From contig CM043960.1 of assembly GCA_014529385.2 (NCBI GenBank), forward strand, positions 121,821,043-121,885,042: a DNA stretch of 64,000 nucleotides. Reading direction: 5' to 3'. Made by a program: the position numbers and the translations under genes. The notes under the pieces are model-generated. The model was not told the DNA's origin. It made no database searches and worked only from the letters and a program-made list of their open reading frames with translations. Shown here piece by piece: positions 30,830 through 41,988 of this stretch (positions within the stretch are counted from its first letter, which is position 1; every line of letters starts with the position of its first letter). This stretch comes from Adiantum capillus-veneris. Taxonomy: Eukaryota; Streptophyta; Polypodiopsida; Polypodiales; Pteridaceae.

Positions 30830-33800
30830 CTACATCACTATCATCCTACTGGTGGAAGATAGCTCAAACTGAAGTGCCGGGCCCGTGAGAGTGGACCAAG
30901 CCGCTGCCCCCCAAGTGTACTGCCGAGCCGTGGAAAGAGCAGGCATCAGTCGAAGAACACGAAGCCACACCTGTTGTGCCAAAGGGCATTCCCAAAGACA
31001 ATGACGCTGACTCTCTACAAGGTGGCCACAAGGTGTACATGCGGCCGAGAGACCACTATGCACCAGCCAACTCCCAACTGCTGTAGCTCTGTGTGCGACC
31101 AGCCACTGAAACAAAGTGACTCGCCTTGGTTGTCTGGAGTCCCACAACCTCTCCCAAAAAGCTGCCAAAAACTCAGCTGTGAGACCCTCCTCCTACCAAT
31201 GAGGTGCTGCAGCGGGGCGAGCCTCTCTCTGTGCTGCCAGTATGTGACGTCCCAGTCGAACAGTGTACTGAAAGAAAGGGACACCTGGGTGGTCTACAGA
31301 AGAGCAAGGGTCCCTCCAGAGCCACTCTCCAGGGTCCCACTGTACTCGTGCCAGTGGACAACACTCCCCCACAACCTCCAATGTCCAGTCTCAAGAGCTG
31401 CTGAGTCAGGATTGATGACACAAGTCCTCCCACAGATGCCCACCACTCGGATCCTCTGAAAGCAACACTCTGCCACCTGTGGGGCCTCTACTGCAACTCA
31501 CTGTAAGCGTCCCTCTCCCTGTAGCTCGAAAACAGGGAGGGAACAGTCTCTGAGCAAGCCCGAACAGAAATGAGAACCTCCAGTCGCGTGAAGGCTCCCA
31601 TCCATCTGGGCGCTGCTGACTCGAGAGGCGTGAGCCACTCAGCTGGTACTGCCTCTGAAATGTCCTAACACATGCTCTGCATCCCTCTCATGCCCTGTAG
31701 CTGAAAGCCCTGCAGCTCCTCTGACAAGCATGAAAAGTGTAACCAGTCGCTTAAAGAGCGTGCTGGACCCGCTGCCATGGAACCCCAAGAAACATGAGGC
31801 CGACTACCAACCAAGTGCCCTCTCTGAGTGCTAACCATGGGGTTCCAAACAAGTGGCTGTCACATGCGCTCCTCTGTGCAAGTAGGTTGGCGCTGCTCCA
31901 GGCCTCGCCGCAAGTGCTCCCAAGATCGAAGCAACCCCCAAAGCGATCCTCCAGTCTTCTGCTCAAGCCAACTCTACGCATCTCTGTGAAGATCCATCTG
32001 GTCGAAAGTTGCTAGGGGCCTCCTGCCTGAGGCACCCTAGCACGAAGCCGCTGTAACAAGAACTCCTTCCAGGGCTCCTCACCTGGAAGAAGACCTCGGA
32101 CGATGAACTTCCTAAGAAGGGCTCTGCTCTGCTGTGCTGGGTCAATGATTCCAAGCCCTCCCTGAGAACAAGGAGGAGTGATGACCTGCCAAGCCACTTT
32201 GGCTCGGGCAGTCAAAGTGTCTCGTCCTGACCAAAGGAAATTCCTGATCAGCCGCTCTACCTGGCTGATACAAGAACTCGACAAGATCCAACAAGAAGTG
32301 ATGTACCACATAGTAGCCAACAACACCTGGTTGGCCACTACAACTCTGCCAGCCAAAGAAAGTCTTGCGGAGCTCCAATGTAACAACTTCCTCCTGATGG
32401 ACAGGAGGAGGGGAGCAATCTGCTGCTCGGGAGACAAGTCCAAACCAACCTGATAGCCCAAGTACCGAACTGCAGTCCCTGGGGCAATCCACCTGAAACC
32501 CTCACCTGGCATCTAGTCGGGCAGAGAAGCACTACCAACCGAGAAAACCACAGTCTTTCTCCAGTTGATCAGTGCGCCAGATGCACAACAAAAGGTCTCA
32601 AGAGCCTTCTCACACGTGTGAAGGTTGGCCTCCTGGCCATCTAAGTACAAGGCTGAGTCGTCAGCAAACTCAGCGTTCAGTAGCTCATCTCCCCGAATAG
32701 GGAGTGCTAAGCCCCGTAGACCAACCTGCTGCGACACCAAAAACCTGCTCATCGCCTCAGCATAGAACAGAAAGAGGAAGGGGGCAAGAGGACAGCCCTG
32801 TCTGACCGAACGTGTGAGCATGAAACGATCGCCTCTACCTCCTGCCAAAAGAACCTGACTGTGTGCCTGTTTGTACAAAGCGGACACCCCTCTGATCCAA
32901 GCATCTGAGAAGCCCATCCTGCATAGAGTGCCCTCTAGAAAGTCCCAGTCAACTCTAACGTATGCCTTCTCAAAATCGAGAAGAAGAATCACCAGGTCCT
33001 CACCACGGAGCCGCGCTAGGGCAGAAGCCTCCCAAAAAGTAAAGATGTTGTCAAGGATACTGCGCTCCTTGACAAAACCTGTCTGAGCCTCATGTATAAG
33101 GCTCTCTAGAAGTGGTTGGATCCTCAAACTCAGAGCCTTGGCAAGAATTTTGTAGGCTGAGTTGAGGAGGTGATGGGGCGCCACTGTTGAATCTCATCCA
33201 AGGAGCCACCCTCCTTGGGAATGAGGTAGATCAGACTCTCACTCATGCCGTCAGGCATCACTCCTGTGTGCAAGATGTACTGAAAATCACTACAGAGATC
33301 TGGGCCAAGCAAGTCCCAGTACTCCAAGAAAAAACTGGGAGTCAATCCATCCTCACTTGGACAGCTACCACAGGGGAGTACACTAAGATCCGTGTGCAGC
33401 TCCTCAAGCTGAAGTGGCAGCTCAAGCCTCTGACGCATCTCCTCAGTCACAAGGCAAGGCATCTGTGCCCACACCTGCTCCCTGCATGCATCCTGATGCT
33501 TTGATTGAGGCTCTGCAGACAGTAACTCACGGTAAAAGTCAGTAGCAACTGCACGCATGTCCTCTGGCTCAGAAGCAAATGACTTGTCGGGCCTCCTCAA
33601 CTAACTGACCTTGGCATGCGAAGGCCAAGGTCCCACTGCCTCGAAGAAAGCACCAGTCACTCTGTCGCCCACCTGTGTCCACTGAGATGCCTGTTGATGG
33701 AAAGCAAACTCATGTCGCCGCTCCTCTGTGCTAACAGGCTCCTGGCGAGCCTGTTGTAGCTGCTCCTCCAACCAAGGACTGTCTGGATGCTGCTCCTGCA

Positions 33801-34790
33801 TCCTTTGCAATGAAGAAATGCCCCGTCTGAGACGCTGCTTCTCCTCTCTCGCTGCAGCCAGGCGAGCCAAAGACTCCTGGAGAAAGAAACGACTAATCTG
33901 AGCTAGTCCTGAGGCCACTCTGTCAGCAGGAGAATCCTGCATGTCCAAGATCTCTGTCCAGAGAGCCTCAACTCTCTCTCTCTGAGTGCAAAGTCCAGCA
34001 AGACCCTCTCTGGGATGCGAAGCATCGTGCTCCCCCTCCTCTGCCTGTCTGTCGCTGTGAGGATCACTCGTGCATGGTCCGAGAAGGAAGTCCCTGTCAG
34101 AATGCCAACTGTCCCACCCAAGTCAGTGAAATGGTCACTAGTGTAGAAGCGATCTATCCGCGATAGATGCACTCCTCCCACTCTGCGGTCCGAACGAGAG
34201 AAGGCTAGGCTGTCTGGGGGCCTCACAAAACTAGAGTGCTGCCACACATCCGAGACCCTCAGAGTCATACAAAACCTCTCCCAAGCTGCCAGCTCAACTC
34301 CATGCACAGTGGCATGGTTACCACCAATCCTGTCAGAAGGGTCCTCCAACATGTTGAAGTCCCCCCCCCCCTATGCACCAGTGTTCTGCTTGCGGCAGAG
34401 ACTCAACTTTCTGTGACCAAAACTCTGCTCGTGCACTCGCCACATTGGGCACATAGATGTTCAGGAAGCCCACAGCAACCCTGAACCTGCATAGTGATCC
34501 ACTGAGCCCTGCCTGGCACTATAATCCCTTTGCCCACAATGGCCTGCTGCAAAGAATCCGCAATAGTCATACATACCCCGCCCTGGATGCCTCCAGGTCC
34601 AAAAGCAGCTGACCAAAAAGTATCATATCGTCTACGCAAGAGCTGACCACAACGTCTAATGCGGCTCTCACACAAATGGTGCTATCTCTCCTCCCACAAG
34701 GCAGCGTTGAAGCTCTTGACGCAGTCGGCCCCGCTGACGCTGAAACTGGGGCCCACCAAGTCCCTGCACGTTCCATGAGACGATCCTCAT
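30830..34790 (-). pseudogene. LINE ORF2: endonuclease and reverse transcriptase
   Basis: It begins MRIVSWNVQGLG at 34790, the typical start of an APE-like endonuclease. A G11 tract in the sense strand (34361-34371) breaks the frame at GGDFNML; the domain ends SRIDRFYTS and SDHARV. RT: ESLIYLIPKEGG, QTGFVKERSILDNIF, LLLDFEKAYVRVDW, SVRQGCPLAPFLF and EFADDSALYLDG. The C-terminus has SRQPRRVTLFQWLVAHRA and a Cys/His cluster (CTPCGH, HCLWEC). At least five frame breaks separate 34352-33903, 33948-33601, 33600-33130, 33184-32513, 32512-32012 and 31168-30830. Confidence 0.9.
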
Positions 34791-35660
34791 GGGGAGCGAG
34801 AGAGAAGAGATGCTGCCGCAACAGCTAAACGTGCTATCTTCGAGGCAGGCTTGGATGGGGAGTAATCCGCATCCGAGCGTCCTCTAGATAGGGGTGACTG
34901 CAACGAGTGCCTGGCCCAAGCCCAAGTAGAGCGAGCCGTACGTAAAGCAACCTCCTCTTTCCAGGAGTCCTCATGAATGTGTACATAGCATGGCAAGCAT
35001 TGTGTATCGCAAAGAAGTAAACGAAAATGTGTCTACATCCTGTTGTATTTGGAGGGGTCACCGCAAACTTGGCCAATGGCCACAAAGTCTGAAGCATGTC
35101 TGTAACTCCTAGTTCTCCCATGTGGTGAGAGAACTCTAGGACCTCTGTGTGCAACCACCCCAACACTGAGTCGAGAGTCCACTCAATCTGGTCCTTGTTG
35201 CAAAGGGGAAAAGAGAAGCCAACCGCTGAGTCCAAGGCCTCTGTCCCCCTAGCTGCAAGGAACAGAACATGGACCCTAAAGCAGGGTGCCTCATAGTCTG
35301 CTAAGGGGTCACCGAGAAAACGAGTAAAGTCGTAGTCAAAGAAGTCCCATCGGCGTCGGATGTCGATGCTCGTCAGACCAGGAGGGATAGCTGCGAAGGG
35401 AGACGTCTGTACCTGTAGAGGGGGTCGCAAGAAAGGCTGTCCCTCTCTCGCCAAGCGACTCGTGGCAAGCTGCGAAGAGATCTCCTAGTAGCCGGATATG
35501 TCCCTGCCCCCTGGGACGACTGTGGAACTGGAGCGGGAGGGGGGGGAGTAGGAGCAGGGGGAAGAGGTGGAGAAGAGGGGCGGGGGAGAGCGGCAAAGGT
35601 AGAGGAGCGGGGGAAAGAGGCGGCAGGAGCAGGAGGCGATGAGGAGGGGGGGAAACTCTT

Positions 35661-35682
35661 GGGGGGGGGGGGGGGGGGGGGG
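35661..35682 (+). repeat. Poly-G tract in LINE ORF1
   Basis: Twenty-two G on the plus strand (poly-proline codons on the sense strand). It probably slipped and shifted the ORF1 frame. Confidence 0.9.
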
Positions 35683-36422
35683 AGGGCCTGTCGAGGGTGA
35701 AGCTGAGGTGGCGGCTGGAGCAGGGATCTCATCCTGCTCAAGAGGACCGAAACGGTTCCCAATGGGAACCCACTGCTGCTGGGCAGGCGCTTGAGGACCA
35801 CTCTGAGTGCCAGGCTGTCGCTGTGGCCCCTGTCGTCGTCGACCACGGACCTGCTGCCATCCCTCCTCCGTTGGAGCCCCAGGCTCAGGGGGTGGCTCTG
35901 CATGTGTGCGCTGTCTCTGCCTGTGGCTGTTGGCCAGCCCTTGCAGGTTGGGGCTGAGTCTGAGGTGTAGGTCGAGGCCTCCTCCGTGGACAGGCCTTCG
36001 CGAGATGGCCCATGTGTCGACAAATGAAGCACTGGTTCGGGAGGCCCGAATACTCCACTCTCTGTCTAAACCAACCCCCACTCACTCGAGGCAGAAGAAT
36101 CACCTTCGGGAGCGTGTGAGTGTCCCTAACCAAAACACGAACTGAGGGAATGCCAGCCGCCTTGGCAGCTACTGAGGTGGCCGTGCGAGGTGTCTCCAGG
36201 ACAGTCCCAATTGCTGAGCCTATCCTGGACAAGAGTGGTAAGTACTCCCTCCGCAAACCAGGAAAGCAGACGGAGATGGGGATGTCTGCCTCCTCTACCA
36301 GAACATCTTAAGCAGGGTAAAAATCATGTCTCCACTGTCGAAAGTGGGCTCCAACTGCTTGGATGGTCAATGGACTCATGGCGATGACCTTGGACGCCAT
36401 CTCGGAGGTCTCAAACTCGATC

Positions 36423-36500
36423 TGATAGTAGCCTCGTCTGAGTATCTATACGTCCAAGATCTAATAGTAGCCTCGTCTGAGTATCTGTACGTCCAAGATC
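36423..36500 (-). repeat. 39-base tandem duplication in LINE ORF1
   Basis: TAGTAGCCTCGTCTGAGTAT and the bases around it recur at a 39-base spacing. The thirteen-codon unit (ILDVQILRRGYY plus one) is duplicated in frame, with a TAG at the unit boundary. Confidence 0.9.
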
Positions 36501-36839
36501 TTGCCTACCTCTGTGAGAAGGCGGGCCTGGAGAAGGTCACGTAACTCTCCTCTGCCGGGTCAGGTGTCGAGAATCTTGCAAATGACAGAAGTCGCCTGCA
36601 AGCGCTCTACCTCTACGGCTAGGCTCGCTTGCTCTGTCGGTGAAAGAGCAAGTCGAATGGTGGGCTCAGCAGGCCGGGCGAGGGGGCTTCGAAAGAGTCC
36701 CTCTTTGGCGGAGGTGGAGCCTCCATCTGTGTCTACTGCTGTGTCAGAGAAGCGGATGGCGTAATTTCGTTGTAACAAACCGTGACGAGCACTGTCCAAA
36801 AAATCAGCATTGCCAAAGCCAGTTGAAGGAAACCTTCGG

Positions 36840-37190
36840 GAAAAAAAGGCAGAGAGCGAAAAAAGAGGCGGGGGGAGAGGGGGGGGGGATTTCAGCGAGC
36901 GAAGACAGGTGGGGGGGGCTGGAAATGGCAACGGGTGAGGGCATCGGGCGGGGGGGCAAGGTGGGTTGGCTGGGAAGCGGGCAGGCGGGCGGGGCGGGGC
37001 TGGGCAGCGAGAGAGTGGTAGCAGGCGGGCAGGGTGGACTGCGCAAGGGGCGGGCAGGGGGCTGGCTGCGCAGCAGGTCGGGCAGGGTGGGCTGCGCGAG
37101 GAGGTGAGGGCGAGGGTGCTACGCGGGGGCAGGGGGGCAGGCAGCGATGGCGAAAAGGGGGGGGGGCAGCAGCGAGCTTGCTGAGACTGT
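36840..37190 (+). other. G-rich 5' region of the LINE
   Basis: The plus strand has many closely spaced G3-G8 runs (for example GGCGGGGGGGCAAGG, GCGGGCGGGGCGGGG and GGGGGGGGGCAG), giving dense G-quadruplex potential on the strand opposite to LINE transcription. It corresponds to the LINE's 5' untranslated and promoter region. Confidence 0.7.
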
Positions 37191-37234
37191 TTTTTGGTTG
37201 TTTACGAATTTAACTCTTGGTACTGCACGCAGTT

Positions 37235-38205
37235 ATATGACTTCTCTCTTTAGGGTCCCGATCTTGTTGGAATGCGGCAACTTAATGCAAACAGAGACCA
37301 TGCCAAACCACAACTAAAGGTTTCTCGACTTCTACCTTCCGGTGTCTTTCTTCAAGTTGATTCCCTTGGAGGACCAGTGCGAGCGATACACCATTGGGCT
37401 GCCATCATTGTTGCAAGAATATTGTTTGTCTAAGCAAGTATCAACCATGCAAGAGCTTATGAACCATGTTGCGGTCGGCTAAAAACTTATGAAAGGAAAG
37501 CTGGAGTTCACTACAAAAACAACTCCAAATAACCGGAACTCCCTGCAGCAACGAACATATTACCGAGAATCTTGTGAAAGTCAAAGGCCTCGTCTGACAG
37601 AGCATTAACGAGAAACACTGTTGCAAGAAGGTCGATGTTTTGAATGTTTTCAAACTGGACATACTCTCAATACATGTCGGAAAGAGTCTCGACGTCTTCA
37701 GAGCAACCTTCCGCTCCGATGGCAGAAAGATCCAGAGGGCCACCTTCGACTAAGAGAGCTAGACCTGCTATTGGACCAGTACCTAATATTATAGCATAGA
37801 CCTCAAGAGTTCAAATGAATTGTGAAGAGCATATGGCAAAGTCAACGGCTTGTAAGCCTTGATTTTCTTTGATCCCAGAGCTACTGAAAATCTCATCCAT
37901 TTAGAATTCCTGAAGCAGATGGACTTTGATTATGCTCACAAGGACGCGAAAGTGAAGCTGAGCCAGCTATCGGACAAACTCACAAAGTCGTCCTGCTAAT
38001 TGGGACTCTTTAGTTGACTATCCAAGGATACCATGGAAAAACCGATTTTCACATCATGAAGTTAGGCAACTGTGACCTTCTGTTGGGCATGCCTTGACAC
38101 GACAAGAATGACTTGACACACGAGATCTGGAACAATACAATTACCTTGAGGCAAAAGGACAAGCCAGTCATCCTCAAAGTTCGGCTGTTCGAACAAAAAT
38201 CTGAC
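37235..38205 (+). pseudogene. Gag end, zinc knuckle and protease of F copy 1
   Basis: The frame resumes with a broken copy of the gag end seen at 40380-40600. The zinc knuckle is CFECFQTGHTLNTC (37634-37675). The protease active-site region reads IFFDPRATENLIHLEF, with Arg in place of Gly, and the end reads CDLLLGMP. Stops occur throughout. The protease C-terminus is followed at once by noncoding sequence, where an autonomous element would continue into RT. Confidence 0.75.
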
Positions 38206-38988
38206 TAAATATTTTAGTTGTTTTGTATTTAGATAATTTTGAATTTTGTATGAGAAAGTGCTGTTTGAAATTTGTTTGAAATGGATGTTATCTGTTTGAA
38301 CGTATCTTGGTGTTGATTTGATTTGTTTGAATTATGGTTTTAATACCGATTTTAGTGATTGGTGATTTACTCTCGGGTGGAGTGTGAGAAATGCTGTTTG
38401 ATAATGTTGAACCTCAAAACCACACAGACGGCATGTCTGGGGAGCGCTTCGTTGTATGTTGGCGAAAAACCTTTGAACGGTGCAGACGGGATGTCAGGGC
38501 AGTGTTTAGTTGTATGCTTGAAATCTCCAAGAAACACAGTCTGCGGTCTGGGGAACGTTTGGTTGTATCAGTCCTCCAAGCTCATGGCTTGGACCTTTTT
38601 AGGTTATTTGCGGGGTGAGTGATGAGGTAGTCGTTGAGTAGCTTCATACCAGAGACTATCTGTCTCGGGGAAGTGCTTAGCGGCATTGTTTGTTGTGTCT
38701 TGTAACATGCATATGTGAGCATTTGTGTTGCATTGTGATGTACCAACCATTGAATATTTTCCTAATTGGGTGAGATTGCCTCGGTATATAATTTTAGTGC
38801 ATCAAGAAATCCATTCAAGATCAGCGCGGTCTGGGTGTGATGGCTAATTTTGCTACGCCGGAATATCAAGAGCTTGAATCTGGAATGAAAAAATTGAATG
38901 ACCCTCGTAATGACACTCAAATATTTTTGAGCTAACTTGAGTAATCGCGGACGATTACTCTTCTCTCAAGAAGAGGGATGTCACAAAC
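38206..38988 (+). other. 3' noncoding region of F copy 1 with triplicated unit
   Basis: A TTTGAA-rich stretch (38220-38340) is followed by three diverged units spaced 57-58 bases apart, starting near 38428, 38486 and 38543. Each has CAGACG or CTGCGG, TGTC-GGG, then GTTTGGTTGTAT-like text. The region ends with a polypurine tract (CAAGAAGAGGGA) at 38977-38988. Confidence 0.65.
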
Positions 38989-39700
38989 TGTTGACTTGTC
39001 AAGGCACTGAAGAACTGAGCCAACCTGTAGATCCCGGTCGAGGGGCCTAAACCCTAACAGAAGCAGCAACAGAAGAAGTTTTACCAACTTGCAAAGCCTT
39101 GCTGAGTGGCATAAATTTAGAGAAGAGTTCCCACCAACTTATGGGACCCCGTCGATGGGGGTCCAAGTGCCTAGGGGCATCAAAACAATAAAATAAAGCA
39201 AGGCCACACACCGACGAAAAAACTTGCGTAGAACTTGCTGACGTGGTAGCTGTACGGACGCCTCCTGTTTTGCGTTGTAGCACATGCCACGTGGTAGCAA
39301 TACGGATTTCCGTGGTTGGCGCTGCAACTTAATGACATGGCAGAACTGTACGGAAGCTCCTAAATTTGCGTTGGCTAATTTTGGGAGACCATATGCTTTT
39401 AGGATCAGGTACTTTTTTTGTAAACTGCTTTTCAATCCTAGGGCCTTTAAATATGTGCCATGGTCTCATTCTCTGACACCATTCCCCGCGAGCAAGGGAG
39501 TACCGGCTTGTACTGAGTTGAAGCAATATAAAGAAATACCGAGAAGAGCGCCAGGGTTTGGGGCCAGTGATTTGTTGGGGTGGAACTCCACCACTCCCCG
39601 TCTCCTGTGTCGTGCATCTCTTTCAGTTCAGTGTTATTTGAAGTGCCAAAATCTTTTCAGTCTGTTCTTTTCTATTGGCACGTGGTGCCTTCCCGTTACA
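38989..39700 (+). repeat. LTR F2 (shared by both F copies)
   Basis: TGTCACAAACTGTTGAC...CCCGTTACA, 712 bases. The shared motif ATAAAGAAATACCGAGAAG, AGCGCC, TTTGGGGCCAG lies at 39526-39568. It is followed by TGGTATCATAACT at 39702, a mutated iMet primer site. Confidence 0.85.
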
Positions 39701-39770
39701 ATGGTATCATAACTCCAATCGTGTGCTTTTCTGAAAGCATACTGGCTCTACCCAAAACAGACAGAGCACC

Positions 39771-40770
39771 ATGGCGTTTATGGAATTGGCAGAGTCCCTA
39801 CAGTTTTTGCTCGACAAGCTTCTTTTATGGCATTCGCAGCAGGGTTTCCAAGAGTTTTTGAACTACATGTTACCCCCTCTAATGCCCCAAGTGGTACCTC
39901 CTCCCCCATCATTAGAAAGTACAAGAGCTTCCAACCGGCAACCGTCCCAGCCATCTGTTCCGATTGGGGGAGTCTTCAGGAATATGGTGCAACCCGTTTG
40001 ACCGTGATCCTGTGCAACCACCTTTGCCTCTGGCATTGCCACCACCTCCCTCACACCACCAAGATACAATGGTTGTAGCACGTATGGATATCCTTATTAT
40101 CCATACCTGGGTACGGACCTACCCAGCCAAAGGATTTCAAAAAATGGTGGCACGACAATAAAACTTTTCACTTTTTTTGGAGTGAAAGATCGGAAGAAAG
40201 CGTTGCAATTCCTCCAAAAATTGTACAACATCTATGCTTTGGGGAACTATACGGAAGAGTCAAAGATTTCTCGAGGAGCGGGATTTCTCAAAGATAATGC
40301 TATACAGTGGTGGAGTTCAATTGCAACACAACCGCATGCTCCAAGGACGTGGCAAGCTTTTAGGAAAATTTTTGCTCGCAGTCATATGACTTCTCTCTTT
40401 CAAGTCCAGATCTTGTTGGAATGCGGCAACTTAATGCTTGCCACAGAGATTATGCAAAACTACAACCAAAGGTTTCTCGACTTCTACCTCCCGGTGTCTT
40501 TCTTCGAGTTGAATGCAAGAGCTTATGAACCATGTTGCGGTCGGCTACAAACTTATGAAAGGAAAGCTGGAGTTCACTACAGAAGCAACTCCAACAAATA
40601 ACCGAAACTTCCGGAAACAACGAACAAATCACCGGGAATCTTGTGAAAGTCAAAGGCCTCGTCTGACACAGCATTAACGAGAAACACTGCTACAAGATGG
40701 ACGATGTTTTGAATGTTTTCAAACTGGACATACTCTCAATACATGTCGGCAAAGAGTTTTGATGTCTTCG
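39771..40770 (+). pseudogene. Gag of F copy 2
   Basis: It starts MAFMELAESLQFLLDKLLLW at 39771 and shifts frame after 40001. The capsid core is open at 40182-40601: DRKKALQFLQKLYNIYALGN, ISRGAGFLKDNAIQWW, LECGNLMLATEIMQNYNQRF. The zinc knuckle CFECFQTGHTLNTC is at 40708-40749. The gag is related to that of chromovirus B, and this copy is undisturbed by the LINE. Confidence 0.8.
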
Positions 40771-40859
40771 GAGCAACTTTCCGCTCCGATGGCAGAAAGA
40801 TCCAGAGGGCCACCTTCGGCTAAGAGAGCTAGACCTGCTATTGGACTAGTACCTAATAT

Positions 40860-41225
40860 TTATAGCATAAACCTCGAGAGTTCAAATGAATTGTTGCAAA
40901 GTCAACGGCTTGTAAGCCTTGATTTTTTTTAATCCCAGAGCTACTAAAAATCTTATAAGGACCCAAAATTGAAGTTGAGCTAGCTATCAGACAAACTCAC
41001 AAAGTCGTTCCGCTAATTGGGGCTCTTGAGTTGACTATCCAAGGATACCACGGAAAAGCCAAATTTCACATCATGAAGTTAGGCAACTGCGACGTTCTGT
41101 TGGGCATGCCTTGGCATGACAAGAACGACGTGACACACGAGATCTGGAACAGTACAATTACCTTGAGGCATAAGGACAAGCCTGTCGTCCTCAAAGTTCG
41201 GTTGTTCAAACAAATATCTGAATAA
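40860..41225 (+). pseudogene. Protease of F copy 2
   Basis: The active-site region near 40915 is degraded (a stop precedes NPRATKNL). The C-terminal half is open from 41031: MTIQGYHGKAKFHIMKLGN, CDVLLGMPWHDKNDVTHEI. The frame ends at 41225 without any RT. Confidence 0.7.
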
Positions 41226-41988
41226 ATATTTTAGTTGTTTTGTGTTTAGATAATTTTGAATTTTGTATGAGAAAGTACTATTTGAAATGGATGTTATCTG
41301 TTTTGAACCTGTCTTGGTGGTAATTTGATTTGTTTGAATTTGGTTTTAATACTGATTTTAATGATTGGTGATTTACTCTCAGGTGGAGTGTGGGAAATGC
41401 TGTTTGATAATGTCTGAACCTCGGAACGATGCAGACGCATGTCTGGGGAGCGCTTTGTTGTATGATGGTGAAAAACCTCTGAACGGCGCAGACGGGTTGT
41501 TGGGGCAATATTTAGTTGTATGCTTGAAATCTCCAAGCAACACAGGCTGCAGTTTGGGGAGCGTTTGGTTGTATCAGTCCTCTGAGCTCATGGCTTGGAC
41601 CTTTTGCGGGGGCATTGACGAGGTAGTCGTTAAGTAGCTTCATACCGCAGACCGTCTGTCTCGAGAGAGTGCTTAGTGGCGTTGTTCGTTGTGTCTTGTA
41701 ACATGCATATGTGAGCATTTATGTTGCATTGTGATGTGCCAACCATTGAATATTTCTAATTGGCTGAGATTGCTTGGGTACTTAATTTTTGTGCATCAAG
41801 ACACCCGTTTAAGATTAGCGCATTGGGTTGACGGCCAATTTTGCTATGCAAGAATATCAAGAGCTCCAATCTGGATGAGAAAACTGAATGACGCTTTGAA
41901 TGTCCCTCGGAAATTTTTGAGCTAACTTGAGTTGTTTTGCAAATATAGGGTAATTGCGGGTGATTACTCTTCTATCAAGAAGGGGGGA
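41226..41988 (+). other. 3' noncoding region of F copy 2 with triplicated unit
   Basis: Same layout as 38206-38988: a TTTGAA-rich part, then three units near 41431, 41488 and 41546 (GCAGACG, TGTC/TGTT-GGG, GTTGTAT). It ends CTATCAAGAAGGGGGGA, the polypurine tract. Preservation of the triplicate in both copies shows it belongs to the family. Confidence 0.7.

Larger units (their letters stand above)
34834..36931 (-). pseudogene. LINE ORF1: DUF4283-like domain and zinc knuckle
   Basis: The frame from 36931 reads through stops into LLQARLLTEVGKILDVQILR, MASKVIAMSPLTIQAVGA and VLVEEADIPISVCFPGLRRE, a layout like the DUF4283 RNA-binding domain of plant LINE ORF1. It then reads CFICRHMGHLAKAC (zinc knuckle), a proline/glutamine-rich section disrupted by a 22-base G run at 35661-35682, and a C-terminal segment at 35454-34834 (WDFFDYDFTRFLGDP). 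It ends about 40 bases before ORF2. A 39-base in-frame tandem duplication lies at 36423-36500. Confidence 0.7.
30312..37223 (-). mobile_element. Near full-length L1-type LINE inserted in F copy 1
   Basis: It is flanked by TGCACGCAGTT at 30301-30311 and 37224-37234, with a poly(A) tail (T run 30312-30323 on the plus strand). It contains a GC-rich 5' region, ORF1 with a zinc knuckle, and ORF2 with endonuclease, RT and C-terminal zinc finger, all on the minus strand. At about 6.9 kb it is full length for a plant LINE, but both frames are broken by stops and homopolymer slips. It belongs to a different lineage from the LINE at 8-9.9 kb (FADD rather than YADD, and poly(A) rather than microsatellite tail). 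Confidence 0.9.

Noticed and set aside
35336-36145. Plus-strand frames across LINE ORF1 with Cys/Arg-rich or Pro-rich text.
   Set aside because: They are antisense to the zinc-knuckle and proline-rich ORF1; the minus strand carries the recognisable motifs.
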